A program made the position numbers and the translations under genes. From Pseudomonadales bacterium (GTDB taxonomy: Bacteria > Pseudomonadota > Gammaproteobacteria > Pseudomonadales > JAHRWD01), in assembly GCA_029210125.1 (NCBI GenBank), contig JARGPR010000001.1, forward strand, positions 62,001-126,000: 64,000 nt of DNA, given 5' to 3'. This document shows, in pieces, positions 17,937 to 25,504 of this stretch. The notes beneath the pieces are model-generated. The model was not told the origin of the DNA. It did no database searches and was given only the letters and a program-made list of their open reading frames with translations. Position 1 is the first letter of the stretch. The number at the start of each line of letters is the position of its first letter.

Positions 17937-18602
17937 TTAATCGTCGCCCATAACTCCAAGGATGTGTAGAAGGCTGAGGAACAGGTTGTAGATGGACACA
18001 TACAAGGTAATGGTTGCCATAATGTAGTTTCGCTCACCGCCATTAATGATCTGGCCGGTTTGCAGCAAAATGGCCGCTGAGGAAAACAGTACAAAACCTG
18101 CAGAGATCGCCAGGCTAAGTCCGGAAATATTCCAGATGAAACTGACGATCATGGCGCCAAGCAAAACAAAGAAACCAGCGGTGATGAACCCCGCAAGGAA
18201 GCTGAAGTCTTTGCGAGTGACCAGTGCATAACCCGATAGACCTAAAAATACCATCGCAGCCATACCCAATGCAGTCATCACTAACTCGGAGCCATTTGAC
18301 ATCGATAGATAGAAACCAACGATTGGGCCAAGTGTGTAACCCATAAAGCCGGTCAGAGCGAAGGTGCTGACAAGGCCCCAAACACTGTTGCTGAGTTTGG
18401 AGGTTAGAAAAAATAGTCCGTAAAAGCCGATCAGCAGTGGAATGAAACCCATAGGTTGCGCGTGCGTAGCTACCGCAACCCATGCAGTGACAGTGCTGAA
18501 AACCAGCGTCAAAGACAGTAGCATATAGGTGTTTCGAAGCACCTTATTGGTAGCCAGTGCAGATTCCTGTTGGCCTTCGATGATGTATCTATTGTCAGCC
18601 AT
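17937..18602 (-). CDS. yccA: Bax inhibitor-1/YccA family membrane protein
   Basis: 221 residues from ATG 18602 (AGGGAG upstream; the longer frame to 18638 has no ribosome site). Seven hydrophobic segments as in E. coli YccA (219 residues), which binds FtsH and modulates degradation of membrane proteins. The C-terminal YVSIYNLFLSLLHILGVMGDD is the conserved last helix of the BI-1 family. The yccA-tus neighbourhood and adjacent tRNA-Ser match Pseudomonas. Confidence 0.92.
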   Translation of the reverse strand: MADNRYIIEGQQESALATNKVLRNTYMLLSLTLVFSTVTAWVAVATHAQPMGFIPLLIGFYGLFFLTSKLSNSVWGLVSTFALTGFMGYTLGPIVGFYLSMSNGSELVMTALGMAAMVFLGLSGYALVTRKDFSFLAGFITAGFFVLLGAMIVSFIWNISGLSLAISAGFVLFSSAAILLQTGQIINGGERNYIMATITLYVSIYNLFLSLLHILGVMGDD

Positions 18603-18727
18603 AATAATGGGTCTCCCTAATACAGATCTAAATAACAATTGAGGTGAAGATAATACCTTCGGTTAGTGATAAAGCAAGCGTTATACCATTGACTATTGTT
18701 AGCAATTCGGTAAGATTCGCGTTCTTC

Positions 18728-18818
18728 GGAGGGGTGGCAGAGCGGTTGAATGCACCGGTCTTGAAAACCGGCATAGGTTTGTAGCCTATCCAGGGTTCGA
18801 ATCCCTGCCCCTCCGCCA
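18728..18818 (+). tRNA. tRNA-Ser (anticodon UGA)
   Basis: 91 bases including an encoded CCA. Acceptor stem GGAGGGG / CCCCTCC, anticodon stem CCGGT / ACCGG with loop CTTGAAA (anticodon TGA), a long variable arm (ATAGGTTTGTAGCCTAT) typical of serine tRNAs, and a T loop GGTTCGAATCC. Reads UCN codons, mainly UCA. Divergent from yccA. Confidence 0.98.
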
Positions 18819-18826
18819 AATTTTTT

Positions 18827-18857
18827 AAAAGGCCTCTGATTTCAGGGGCTTTTTTAT
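18827..18857 (+). terminator. Rho-independent terminator after tRNA-Ser
   Basis: AAAGGCCTCTGA and TCAGGGGCTTTT pair with two G-T pairs around a 2-base loop, followed by a T run. Begins nine bases after the tRNA. Confidence 0.85.
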
Positions 18858-19196
18858 ACCTCCGATATACTGCTGTCGCCCTACCGGGATTACTAACCAT
18901 AGCCGGTTTTAATATCCTGCTAGTGGTTACGACTCAATTCCTCTGGTTAAGTTGCGCTACTGCCGCAATTTTAGTGAATTTTATTCACAGCCGCGTCCTC
19001 TTTCAGTGACTTGCTGGTTCTATTATTGGGCCGAATGGTCGGAATTCAATCGTACTAGCGAGTTTCAAACATCAGCTACTTTGCGCTGCATCAAACAATG
19101 CAGCTACAATGCGTGAGCTGGGCGGTGTGAGTTTAAACGTTGTTTAGATGCGACGTGTTGTATTTCGCGATTTACTAATTAAAGAGGAGTATTCAA
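18858..19196. other. Intergenic region upstream of the gst gene
   Basis: About 340 bp with no credible ORF. It holds one perfect inverted repeat, GCTGCAT-CAAACA-ATGCAGC (19085-19104), 93 bp before the gst start, which could be an operator or a leader hairpin. AAAGAGGAG just before 19197 is the gst ribosome site. Confidence 0.5.
19085..19104. promoter_or_regulatory. Inverted repeat upstream of gst (candidate operator)
   Basis: Perfect 7-bp arms GCTGCAT and ATGCAGC with a 6-base spacer. The geometry fits a dimeric regulator, but there is no regulator gene beside it and no T-tract, so a terminator is unlikely. Confidence 0.35.
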
Positions 19197-19802
19197 ATGA
19201 AATTATTTTATACCCCGGGTGCTTGCTCAATGGCTATTCATATAGCACTTAACGAAGCAGGCGTGAAATATGAGTTGGAGAAGGTGGACCTCCAGTCGAA
19301 AAAAACTGAATCAGGCCTGGATTATTTGGTAATCAACCCAAAGGGTTATGTGCCATGCTTGCAGTTGGATAACGGCGAATACCTCACAGAGGTTAGTGCG
19401 TTGTTACAGTATATTGCTGATAGTAATCCCTCAAAAAACCTTCTGCCGCCGGTGGGTGACTTGGCACGGTACCGAGTACTGGAAACCGCCAATTTTGTTT
19501 CAACTGAACTACATAAAAATTTTGGCCCATTATTTAATCCGGCCCTTGACAACGCGGCACGAAAAGAACGACTGGAGTTAATAGGCAAGCGGCTGGATAT
19601 CGTCAACAGTCAGCTGGAAGGCCGCGAATACCTGGTGGGTGATCAATTCACCATAGCTGATGCTTATTTAACAACTGTGCTGGGATGGGCCACATTTGCC
19701 AAGTTGGATCTTGCGGCATGGCCTAATCTTGGTGCTTACGCTGGGCGTACGATGAGTCGACCTGGTGTAGTCGCTACTCTAAAAGCGGAAGGCATGATGT
19801 AA
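19197..19802 (+). CDS. Glutathione S-transferase, beta-class type
   Basis: 201 residues. N-terminal thioredoxin-like domain MKLFYTPGACSMAIHIALNE with the Cys (GACS, residue 9-10) that marks beta-class bacterial GSTs, cis-Pro region GYVPCLQLDNGEYLTE, then the all-helical domain with FTIADAYL. Cytosolic conjugation or detoxification with glutathione. Good AGGAG ribosome site. Followed by a hairpin at 19810 and then a DsbA-like gene. Confidence 0.93.
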   Translation: MKLFYTPGACSMAIHIALNEAGVKYELEKVDLQSKKTESGLDYLVINPKGYVPCLQLDNGEYLTEVSALLQYIADSNPSKNLLPPVGDLARYRVLETANFVSTELHKNFGPLFNPALDNAARKERLELIGKRLDIVNSQLEGREYLVGDQFTIADAYLTTVLGWATFAKLDLAAWPNLGAYAGRTMSRPGVVATLKAEGMM

Positions 19803-19809
19803 CTGGACC

Positions 19810-19836
19810 AAAGCCCTGAAGTTGGTTCAGGGCTTT
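19810..19836 (+). terminator. Hairpin after gst
   Basis: Perfect 11-bp stem AAAGCCCTGAA / TTCAGGGCTTT with loop GTTGG, between gst and the DsbA-like gene. The T run is only the three T of the stem, so termination may be partial. Confidence 0.65.
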
Positions 19837-19856
19837 CGCTGCAATCGGAGCTTAGA

Positions 19857-20561
19857 ATGGCAGATTTAAAAAATCCAGGAAATAACCATCATTCCATAAG
19901 GGTAGAGATTGATATTGTTTCCGATGTGTTATGCCCGTGGTGTGTGATTGGCTACAAACAGCTGGAAAAAGCACTGACCCAAATCGCGACACCACTATCC
20001 GTGAACATACGCTGGCAGCCATTTCAATTGGTGCCGGATTTACCACCAGGCGGTCAAAATACTGCGGAACGGATTCAACAAAAATACGGCATGTCCTCCG
20101 AGCAAAGCACAGCCTCGCGGCAGCGCCTTACTGATTTGGGTGAGACTCTCGGTTTTGATTTTAATTACACCGATAGCACTCGCTCATACAATACCTTTAA
20201 TGCTCATCAACTTTTGCATTGGGCCAGCGGGTACGGCTTACAAACAGAGCTGAAAATGGCTTTGTTTAGCGCCTCTTTTACCGAGCACAAAGCGATTGAT
20301 GAGATTGATGTATTGGTGGAAATTGCCAAAAGTGTTGGGCTGAACCCTGAAAAGGCTCGCGAAATTTTAGATGAACAGATTTATGCTGAAGCAGTTGATG
20401 CCATCAGCGCACATTGGCGTGATGCAGGCATAACCAGTGTGCCGAGTTATATCTTCAACAAAAAATATTTAGTTTCTGGCGCGCAGGAGCCCGCGACGTT
20501 TATCAGCTGTATCGAGCAGCTAATTTCAGAACAGGCCGTAGATAGCGTTCCAGATAATTAG
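19857..20561 (+). CDS. DsbA family oxidoreductase, FrnE-like
   Basis: 234 residues, no signal peptide, so cytoplasmic. Thioredoxin fold with helical insertion; the redox motif CPWC is in IVSDVLCPWCVIGYKQLEKA and the C-terminal SVPSYIFNKKYLVSGAQEP is the conserved cis-Pro and Gly-Ala-Gln region of the FrnE / 2-hydroxychromene-2-carboxylate isomerase group. Both Cys retained, suggesting a disulfide role rather than the isomerase. Confidence 0.9.
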   Translation: MADLKNPGNNHHSIRVEIDIVSDVLCPWCVIGYKQLEKALTQIATPLSVNIRWQPFQLVPDLPPGGQNTAERIQQKYGMSSEQSTASRQRLTDLGETLGFDFNYTDSTRSYNTFNAHQLLHWASGYGLQTELKMALFSASFTEHKAIDEIDVLVEIAKSVGLNPEKAREILDEQIYAEAVDAISAHWRDAGITSVPSYIFNKKYLVSGAQEPATFISCIEQLISEQAVDSVPDN

Positions 20562-20570
20562 ATATACCCG

Positions 20571-20984
20571 ATGACAAAACAGAAAAAATCGGAAAATTGC
20601 CCCTGCGATACCGGGCTTCCCTTTGAGCAATGCTGTCTGCCACTGTTAAATGGTACGGAACCTGCGAGTAGTGCGCTTGCTTTGATGCGCAGCCGCTTCA
20701 GCGCGTATGTGCTGGCGGATGAATCTTATTTGTTGAAAACCTGGCATAGTGATACCCGACCACAACAGTTAGATCTCGACCAAAGAGAACAACAGTGGAA
20801 ACGCTTAAAAATCGTCGATACTGAGCTGGGGCAGGCTGATGACGAAACTGGAATAGTGGAATTTATCGCGACTTTCAAAATAAACGGGCGTGCCGAACAC
20901 CTGCATGAACGTAGCCGTTTCAGTCGTCAAAATGGTCAATGGGTTTATCTCGATGGTGTTCACCACGGGCCAAATCAATTGTGA
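20571..20984 (+). CDS. YchJ family protein (UPF0225)
   Basis: 137 residues. N-terminal zinc-type motif CPCDTGLPFEQCC (SEC-C like), then the NTF2-like YchJ core (ALALMRSRFSAYVLADESYL ... TWHSDTRP ... HERSRF). E. coli YchJ has a second SEC-C motif at its C-terminus; this one ends without it. Function unknown in the family. It begins nine bases after the DsbA-like gene, so the two are probably cotranscribed. Confidence 0.88.
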   Translation: MTKQKKSENCPCDTGLPFEQCCLPLLNGTEPASSALALMRSRFSAYVLADESYLLKTWHSDTRPQQLDLDQREQQWKRLKIVDTELGQADDETGIVEFIATFKINGRAEHLHERSRFSRQNGQWVYLDGVHHGPNQL

Positions 20985-21070
20985 TAAAAAAGTGATATTT
21001 ATGTGATGGTCTGGTGATTTCTCGCTGCGATATTGAAGCTATTCAAAACAACTCGCAAAGAGGAATCACT

Positions 21071-21778
21071 ATGAAAACATCACATATTGCCGCTTCGGCA
21101 CTGGCAATCAGTGCGCTGCTGCCGGTAACCGCATCTGCACAAGACCTGACGGTTCAAATCACAAACCTCACCCACGGGATTCACTTTACGCCGTTGCTGG
21201 TTGCGGCCCACGAAGCACCCACCCATCTTTTTCAGGCTGGTCAGTCTGCGTCGGCCAATCTGCAGGCGATGGCGGAGGGTGGGGATTTGACGGGGCTTGA
21301 GGTCGATGCGATTGCGGCCAATGCGACCTATGTAGCTAATCCAGCGGTGGGTCTACTGGCTCCGGGTATGAGTGTATCTACGATGCTGGATACCACGGGC
21401 ACCTCAAACCGTTATCTGTCTGTGGTGGGGATGATGTTACCGACCAACGATGGTTTTGTAGGACTGGATTCGATAGCAATCCCCTCAGCGCCAGGCACCT
21501 ACACTTTTCACCTGAACGCCTATGATGCGGGCACCGAAGCCAATGATGAAATCATTAATGGTGGCGGTATGCCTAACACGGCGGGTATCCCCGTTGCGCC
21601 AGGTGGCGATGGTGGCAGTGGCGCAATGGGTGCGGCTGGAGTGGATAGCAACACTATGGTTCATATCCATCGAGGTGTGCTGGGCGATACTGATGCTAGC
21701 GGCGGCAACAGTGATCTGGATAGCCGAATTCACCGCTGGTTGAATCCAGTGGCGAAACTGGTTCTTACGGTTCAATAG
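21071..21778 (+). CDS. Secreted spondin-domain protein
   Basis: 235 residues from ATG 21071 (AAAGAGGAATCACT upstream; the longer frame from 21014 lacks a ribosome site). Signal peptide HIAASALAISALLPVTASA, then a spondin_N-like domain: VQITNLTHGIHFTPLLVAAH, a central LLPTNDGFVGLDSI, and YDAGTEANDE, ending HRWLNPVAKLVLTV. A Gly-rich loop GGDGGSGAMG lies near the end. It is nine bases before a second spondin-domain lipoprotein, and a two-component system follows. Bacterial function of the domain is not established. Confidence 0.85.
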   Translation: MKTSHIAASALAISALLPVTASAQDLTVQITNLTHGIHFTPLLVAAHEAPTHLFQAGQSASANLQAMAEGGDLTGLEVDAIAANATYVANPAVGLLAPGMSVSTMLDTTGTSNRYLSVVGMMLPTNDGFVGLDSIAIPSAPGTYTFHLNAYDAGTEANDEIINGGGMPNTAGIPVAPGGDGGSGAMGAAGVDSNTMVHIHRGVLGDTDASGGNSDLDSRIHRWLNPVAKLVLTVQ

Positions 21779-21787
21779 GAGGCTCAG

Positions 21788-22492
21788 ATGAAATTATCCA
21801 TTAAACAAATGCTGGTATCTGCGGTTATGGTCAGTACTGTGCTGGTGGTGAGCGGCTGTAATCATGATGACGATGATGCACCAGCACTCGCCAGTTATGA
21901 AATTACACTGACAAATCTCACTAATGCGCAACCATTATCACCGCCGATATGGGTATTTCATGGCGATGGTTATATGCCCTGGCAAGTGGGTGTTGCCGCC
22001 ACTGCAGGTTTGGAAATGCTGGCTGAAAGTGGCGATTCCAGCAGTTTTGGTACTGAGGCTGATGCTCATTCAGAGGTTTATAGTACAAGTTCGAGTAGTG
22101 CTTTGGTCACGCCCGGTGCCTCCATGACCTATACGGTGATGCTCGCTCCGCAGACTGATCTGCAACTATCCCTGGCAACCATGCTTGTGAATACCAACGA
22201 TGCCTTTACTGGGCTAAATGCGGTAGCAATAGCGAGTTTGGGATCAGGCGATGAACAGGTAATCTATGCGGGAGCCTATGATGCAGGTACCGAAGAGAAT
22301 CTCGAAACGGCAGCGACTATTCCTGGCCCTGCAGGCGGAGGAGAAGGTTTTAACGCTGTACGGGAATCGTCAGATCAGGTCACCATGCACAGCGGTGTAG
22401 TGACGATGTCGGATGGATTGAGTAGTTCGGCCCTGGATCAGTCCCATCGCTTTGACAACCCTGTGGCGCGGGTTGTTATCAAACGGCTGTAG
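21788..22492 (+). CDS. Spondin-domain lipoprotein
   Basis: 234 residues. Lipobox LVVSGC at about residue 24, followed by NHDDDDAP. It is a diverged paralogue of the preceding gene: YEITLTNLTNAQPLSPPIWV, MLVNTNDAFTGLNAVAI, GAYDAGTEENLE and FDNPVARVVI match at equivalent positions. The Asp-rich residues after the lipidated Cys may direct sorting or bind cations. Likely cotranscribed with the secreted paralogue; a strong hairpin follows. Confidence 0.85.
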   Translation: MKLSIKQMLVSAVMVSTVLVVSGCNHDDDDAPALASYEITLTNLTNAQPLSPPIWVFHGDGYMPWQVGVAATAGLEMLAESGDSSSFGTEADAHSEVYSTSSSSALVTPGASMTYTVMLAPQTDLQLSLATMLVNTNDAFTGLNAVAIASLGSGDEQVIYAGAYDAGTEENLETAATIPGPAGGGEGFNAVRESSDQVTMHSGVVTMSDGLSSSALDQSHRFDNPVARVVIKRL

Positions 22493-22527
22493 TTAAACCT
22501 AAGCCTGTAAGGTGTTTATGTTTGATT

Positions 22528-22560
22528 AGCTTCGGCGGGTACAATGTACTCGCCGAAGCT
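22528..22560 (+). terminator. Hairpin between the spondin pair and the response regulator
   Basis: A 15-bp stem AGCTTCGGCGGGTAC / GTACTCGCCGAAGCT (one G-T pair) with loop AAT, followed by GTTGTTGGTT. The stem is very stable but the T-tract is poor, so it may be a partial terminator or mRNA processing/stability element within one operon. Confidence 0.7.
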
Positions 22561-22588
22561 GTTGTTGGTTCATCATCCCAGGGACTGT

Positions 22589-23305
22589 ATGAAATACCAC
22601 GCACTCATTGTTGAAGATAATCCCGATATCGCCCATCTGGTTCAGATGCATCTGCGGGATATTCATTGTGAAGCGGATATTGCCAGTGACGGTGGCGCGG
22701 GGGTGTCGATGTTTCTGGCGGGCAATTATGATTTGGTGGTGCTAGATTTGATGCTACCCGTGGAGGATGGCCTGTTGGTTTGTCGAAAAATTCGTGCTCA
22801 ACAGGGCTATGTGCCGATCCTGATGTTAACCGCTAAATCCACCGAACTGGATCGAGTATTGGGACTGGAGGTGGGTGCAGATGACTACCTCACAAAACCC
22901 TTCAGCATTCCGGAGTTGATTGCTCGTATTAAAGCGCTGTTTCGTCGTGTTGAAGCGATGGCAATGCAGCCAGCGGAAACAATCGCTTCCGACAGGCTGT
23001 TATTTGGTGAGATGTCGATCGATATTGGTAAGCGACAGGTGTTGATCAACAATGCTGAAATCACCCTGACCGCCAAAGAGTTTGATCTACTGCTGCACTT
23101 TGCCAGAAATCCAGGCCGTGTTTATTCGCGGGTTGACTTGCTTGACCAGGTTTGGGGGTATCATCATGAAGGATATGAACACACCGTAAATTCCCATATC
23201 AATCGTCTACGAGGAAAAATCGAAAAGGATCCCGCTAGCCCGATCTATATCAAAACTGTTTGGGGTGTGGGCTATAAATTTTCTGATGAGCTGGTTGGTT
23301 GCTGA
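22589..23305 (+). CDS. OmpR-family response regulator
   Basis: 238 residues from ATG 22589. Receiver domain with phospho-acceptor Asp in LVVLDLMLP, acidic pair in IVEDN, Thr in LMLTAK and Lys in DYLTKPF; then an OmpR/PhoB winged-helix domain (LTAKEFDLLLHFARNPGRVYS ... YEHTVNSHINRLRGKIE). Overlaps its kinase gene (TGATG). Its placement after two exported spondin proteins suggests it regulates them or senses envelope state. Confidence 0.93.
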   Translation: MKYHALIVEDNPDIAHLVQMHLRDIHCEADIASDGGAGVSMFLAGNYDLVVLDLMLPVEDGLLVCRKIRAQQGYVPILMLTAKSTELDRVLGLEVGADDYLTKPFSIPELIARIKALFRRVEAMAMQPAETIASDRLLFGEMSIDIGKRQVLINNAEITLTAKEFDLLLHFARNPGRVYSRVDLLDQVWGYHHEGYEHTVNSHINRLRGKIEKDPASPIYIKTVWGVGYKFSDELVGC

Positions 23306-24789
23306 TGTTACGCACACTATACGCCAAACTCGCTGCGGTGCTGTCGTTGCTGCTGATCACCATCGGTGCGATTTATATGGTGGTGAGCCTGTCGGTTGCC
23401 CAGCATTATATTGATGAAGTGAATCAGCTGGTCAGTCGGGATTTGGCCAAAAATCTGATTATGGATCGTAATCTGGTTGCTGAGGGCAAAATCGATGAAG
23501 CGGCCCTGAAGGAAACATTCCATCAATATATGGTGATCAATCCTAGTATCGAAATCTACCTGCTGGATCTTGAAGGTAACATTCTTTCCTATTCCGCCGA
23601 CCCGGGTAAAGTGAAACGAAAACATGTGTCACTAGGACCCATTGGCGATTTTCTTGAAAAGGATATCTACCCGTTACTTGGAGACGATCCGCGCAGCCAC
23701 GATAAACAAAAAGCATTCTCGGTCACACCGGTCCCCAATGAAATAAACCCGGAAGGGTATCTCTACGTAGTGCTGCAGGGTGAAGAGTACGATGCTGCTA
23801 ATAGTGCAGTGCGGGATAGCTACTTTCTGTGGTTAAGTAGCTGGGCGGTGGCGGGTAGTTTGCTGTTTGGTTTGCTGGCTGGTTTGCTGCTGTTTTATTT
23901 TTTAACTCGACGCCTGCGTCGTTTAACCCAACTGATGGAGTCCTTTAAGGATTCAGATTTCAGCGACCATCATAGTTATGGAATTGTTTGCGAAGAGAAG
24001 GTTGCAACGGGTAAAAGTAGCGATGATGAAATAGACCGATTAGGCAGTACCTTTGATGCGATGGCCGGGCGAATTATCGCCCAGCTAAAGGCGATTGCTG
24101 ATCAGGATAACAGTCGTCGTGAACTGATCGCTCAGGTGTCCCATGATCTTCGTACACCGTTGGCATCTTTACGTGGATATCTGGAAACGTTAAAAATTAA
24201 ATCTGAGGACTTGTCGGTAAAGCAGCAGCAGGAATATATCGATATATCCTTGCGACAAAGTGAGCATTTAACGGATTTAGTTGGAGAGTTGTTTGAGTTG
24301 GCAACACTGGATGCGACAGAGCAGTTAGCGCATATAGAACCCTTTGCGGTTACAGAACTGGTACATGATGTTTGTCAGAAATTCAGCCTAGGGTTGGATA
24401 AAAAAACAATCTCCCTCGAAGTGAAGCTAGAGGATGCGATTCCGTTTGTGATGGGTGATATTGCTTTGATTGAGCGCGTGCTCGAAAATCTGCTGGAGAA
24501 TGCAATTCGCCACACATCGGTGGATGGGAAAATTAGTGTGGTAGTTAAAAAGGATAATGCTGAGGTTTCTGTTTCTGTCAAAGACAACGGTGTAGGGATA
24601 AAAACAGAAGAGATACCGCGTATTTTTGAACGTTTTTATCAGGCTGAAAATGCTCATCAAGAGGGGCAGCATGCAGGCCTGGGTTTGGCGATAGTGAAGC
24701 GTGTATTAGAACTCCATCAAAGTACTATTTCGGTAGACAGTCAAGCAGGGAAGGGGGCTGAATTTTGTTTCCATTTAAAGGCTGCTTAA
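23305..24789 (+). CDS. Membrane sensor histidine kinase
   Basis: 494 residues from ATG 23305, which overlaps the regulator stop as TGATG; a TTG six bases earlier is also open. Two transmembrane segments (about residues 8-30 and 175-200) flank a ~145-residue periplasmic domain; then HAMP, HisKA with the phospho-His in QVSHDLRTPLASLRGYLE, and HATPase_c with N box NLLENAIRHTS, DNGVGI and GLGLAIVKRVLELH. Complete and probably active partner of the 22589 regulator. Confidence 0.93.
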   Translation: MLRTLYAKLAAVLSLLLITIGAIYMVVSLSVAQHYIDEVNQLVSRDLAKNLIMDRNLVAEGKIDEAALKETFHQYMVINPSIEIYLLDLEGNILSYSADPGKVKRKHVSLGPIGDFLEKDIYPLLGDDPRSHDKQKAFSVTPVPNEINPEGYLYVVLQGEEYDAANSAVRDSYFLWLSSWAVAGSLLFGLLAGLLLFYFLTRRLRRLTQLMESFKDSDFSDHHSYGIVCEEKVATGKSSDDEIDRLGSTFDAMAGRIIAQLKAIADQDNSRRELIAQVSHDLRTPLASLRGYLETLKIKSEDLSVKQQQEYIDISLRQSEHLTDLVGELFELATLDATEQLAHIEPFAVTELVHDVCQKFSLGLDKKTISLEVKLEDAIPFVMGDIALIERVLENLLENAIRHTSVDGKISVVVKKDNAEVSVSVKDNGVGIKTEEIPRIFERFYQAENAHQEGQHAGLGLAIVKRVLELHQSTISVDSQAGKGAEFCFHLKAA

Positions 24790-24836
24790 CGCTGATTTGC
24801 CTTATCTCGTTTATGAACCTGTATCTGAGCGTAGGT

Positions 24837-25139
24837 TTATGCGGGTAAACGTATAGCTGCGAAAATAAGAATCACGCCATTGATAAGGGCCAGCATGAGG
24901 GGAAATGCGGGTGGTTGTTCTTTTTTAAATATGCCGATCACGGCAAGCAAAAAACCTGAAATCAAAAACAGGAGCAGCGTAATCATCGCAATCGCTAAAC
25001 CGTTGTAGCCCAAATAGTCTTCCGTTGGATCTAATAATTTAATCGTGGTTATAGCAACGGGCAAACTGATAAGGTTGCAGATTGTAGCGGTGATTGAAAA
25101 ACAGGGTCTTCTGCCGCCAGGGGCATCCGGTTTCGACAT
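24837..25139 (-). CDS. Small membrane protein, unknown family
   Basis: 100 residues with three hydrophobic segments: CNLISLPVAITTIKLL, GLAIAMITLLLFLISGFLLA and LMLALINGVILIFAAI. I do not recognise the family. Its first ~62 codons and leader are repeated, 198 bp without a mismatch, just upstream at 25199-25396, so this is the intact copy of a partial tandem duplication. Convergent with the histidine kinase gene. Confidence 0.65.
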   Translation of the reverse strand: MSKPDAPGGRRPCFSITATICNLISLPVAITTIKLLDPTEDYLGYNGLAIAMITLLLFLISGFLLAVIGIFKKEQPPAFPLMLALINGVILIFAAIRLPA

Positions 25140-25445
25140 GGTTAGTGGTTTCGGAGAGCGTCGGAGGGTTAGGGGCTTGTAGAGAGAGTTACAACTCTAA
25201 ACCTGAAATCAAAAACAGGAGCAGCGTAATCATCGCAATCGCTAAACCGTTGTAGCCCAAATAGTCTTCCGTTGGATCTAATAATTTAATCGTGGTTATA
25301 GCAACGGGCAAACTGATAAGGTTGCAGATTGTAGCGGTGATTGAAAAACAGGGTCTTCTGCCGCCAGGGGCATCCGGTTTCGACATGGTTAGTGGTCTCG
25401 GAGAGCTTCGGAGGGTTAGGAGCTTGTGGAGAGGTTACAATTCAC
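24952..25445. repeat. 247-bp tandem duplication
   Basis: Two head-to-tail copies with a 247-bp period (copy A 24952-25198, copy B from 25199). The first 198 bp are identical (24952-25149 and 25199-25396); the remaining ~48 bp differ by a few substitutions and a small deletion. The repeat covers the start and first two-thirds of the small membrane-protein gene plus its leader. Confidence 0.95.
25189..25386 (-). pseudogene. Truncated copy of the small membrane protein
   Basis: 65 codons; the first 62 are identical to the intact gene at 24837-25139, then the frame runs through the duplication junction and ends with GLEL and a stop. It keeps the start and leader but loses the third hydrophobic segment. 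It is probably non-functional, though it could still make a two-helix peptide. Confidence 0.8.
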
Positions 25446-25454
25446 TGATGAAAT

Positions 25455-25483
25455 AAAAAAGCCAGGGATATCCCTGGCTTTTT
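25455..25483 (-). terminator. Terminator after the first P450 gene
   Basis: A perfect palindrome, GCCAGGGATATCCCTGGC, flanked by A and T tracts, 22 bp beyond the P450 stop. It works in either direction but lies where the minus-strand P450 transcript should end. Confidence 0.9.
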
Positions 25484-25504
25484 GTGTGGCGTATTGTGAC
25501 TTTC

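Noticed and set aside
18628..18900. 90-codon minus-strand frame over tRNA-Ser
   Set aside because: It is antisense to a perfect tRNA and its terminator.
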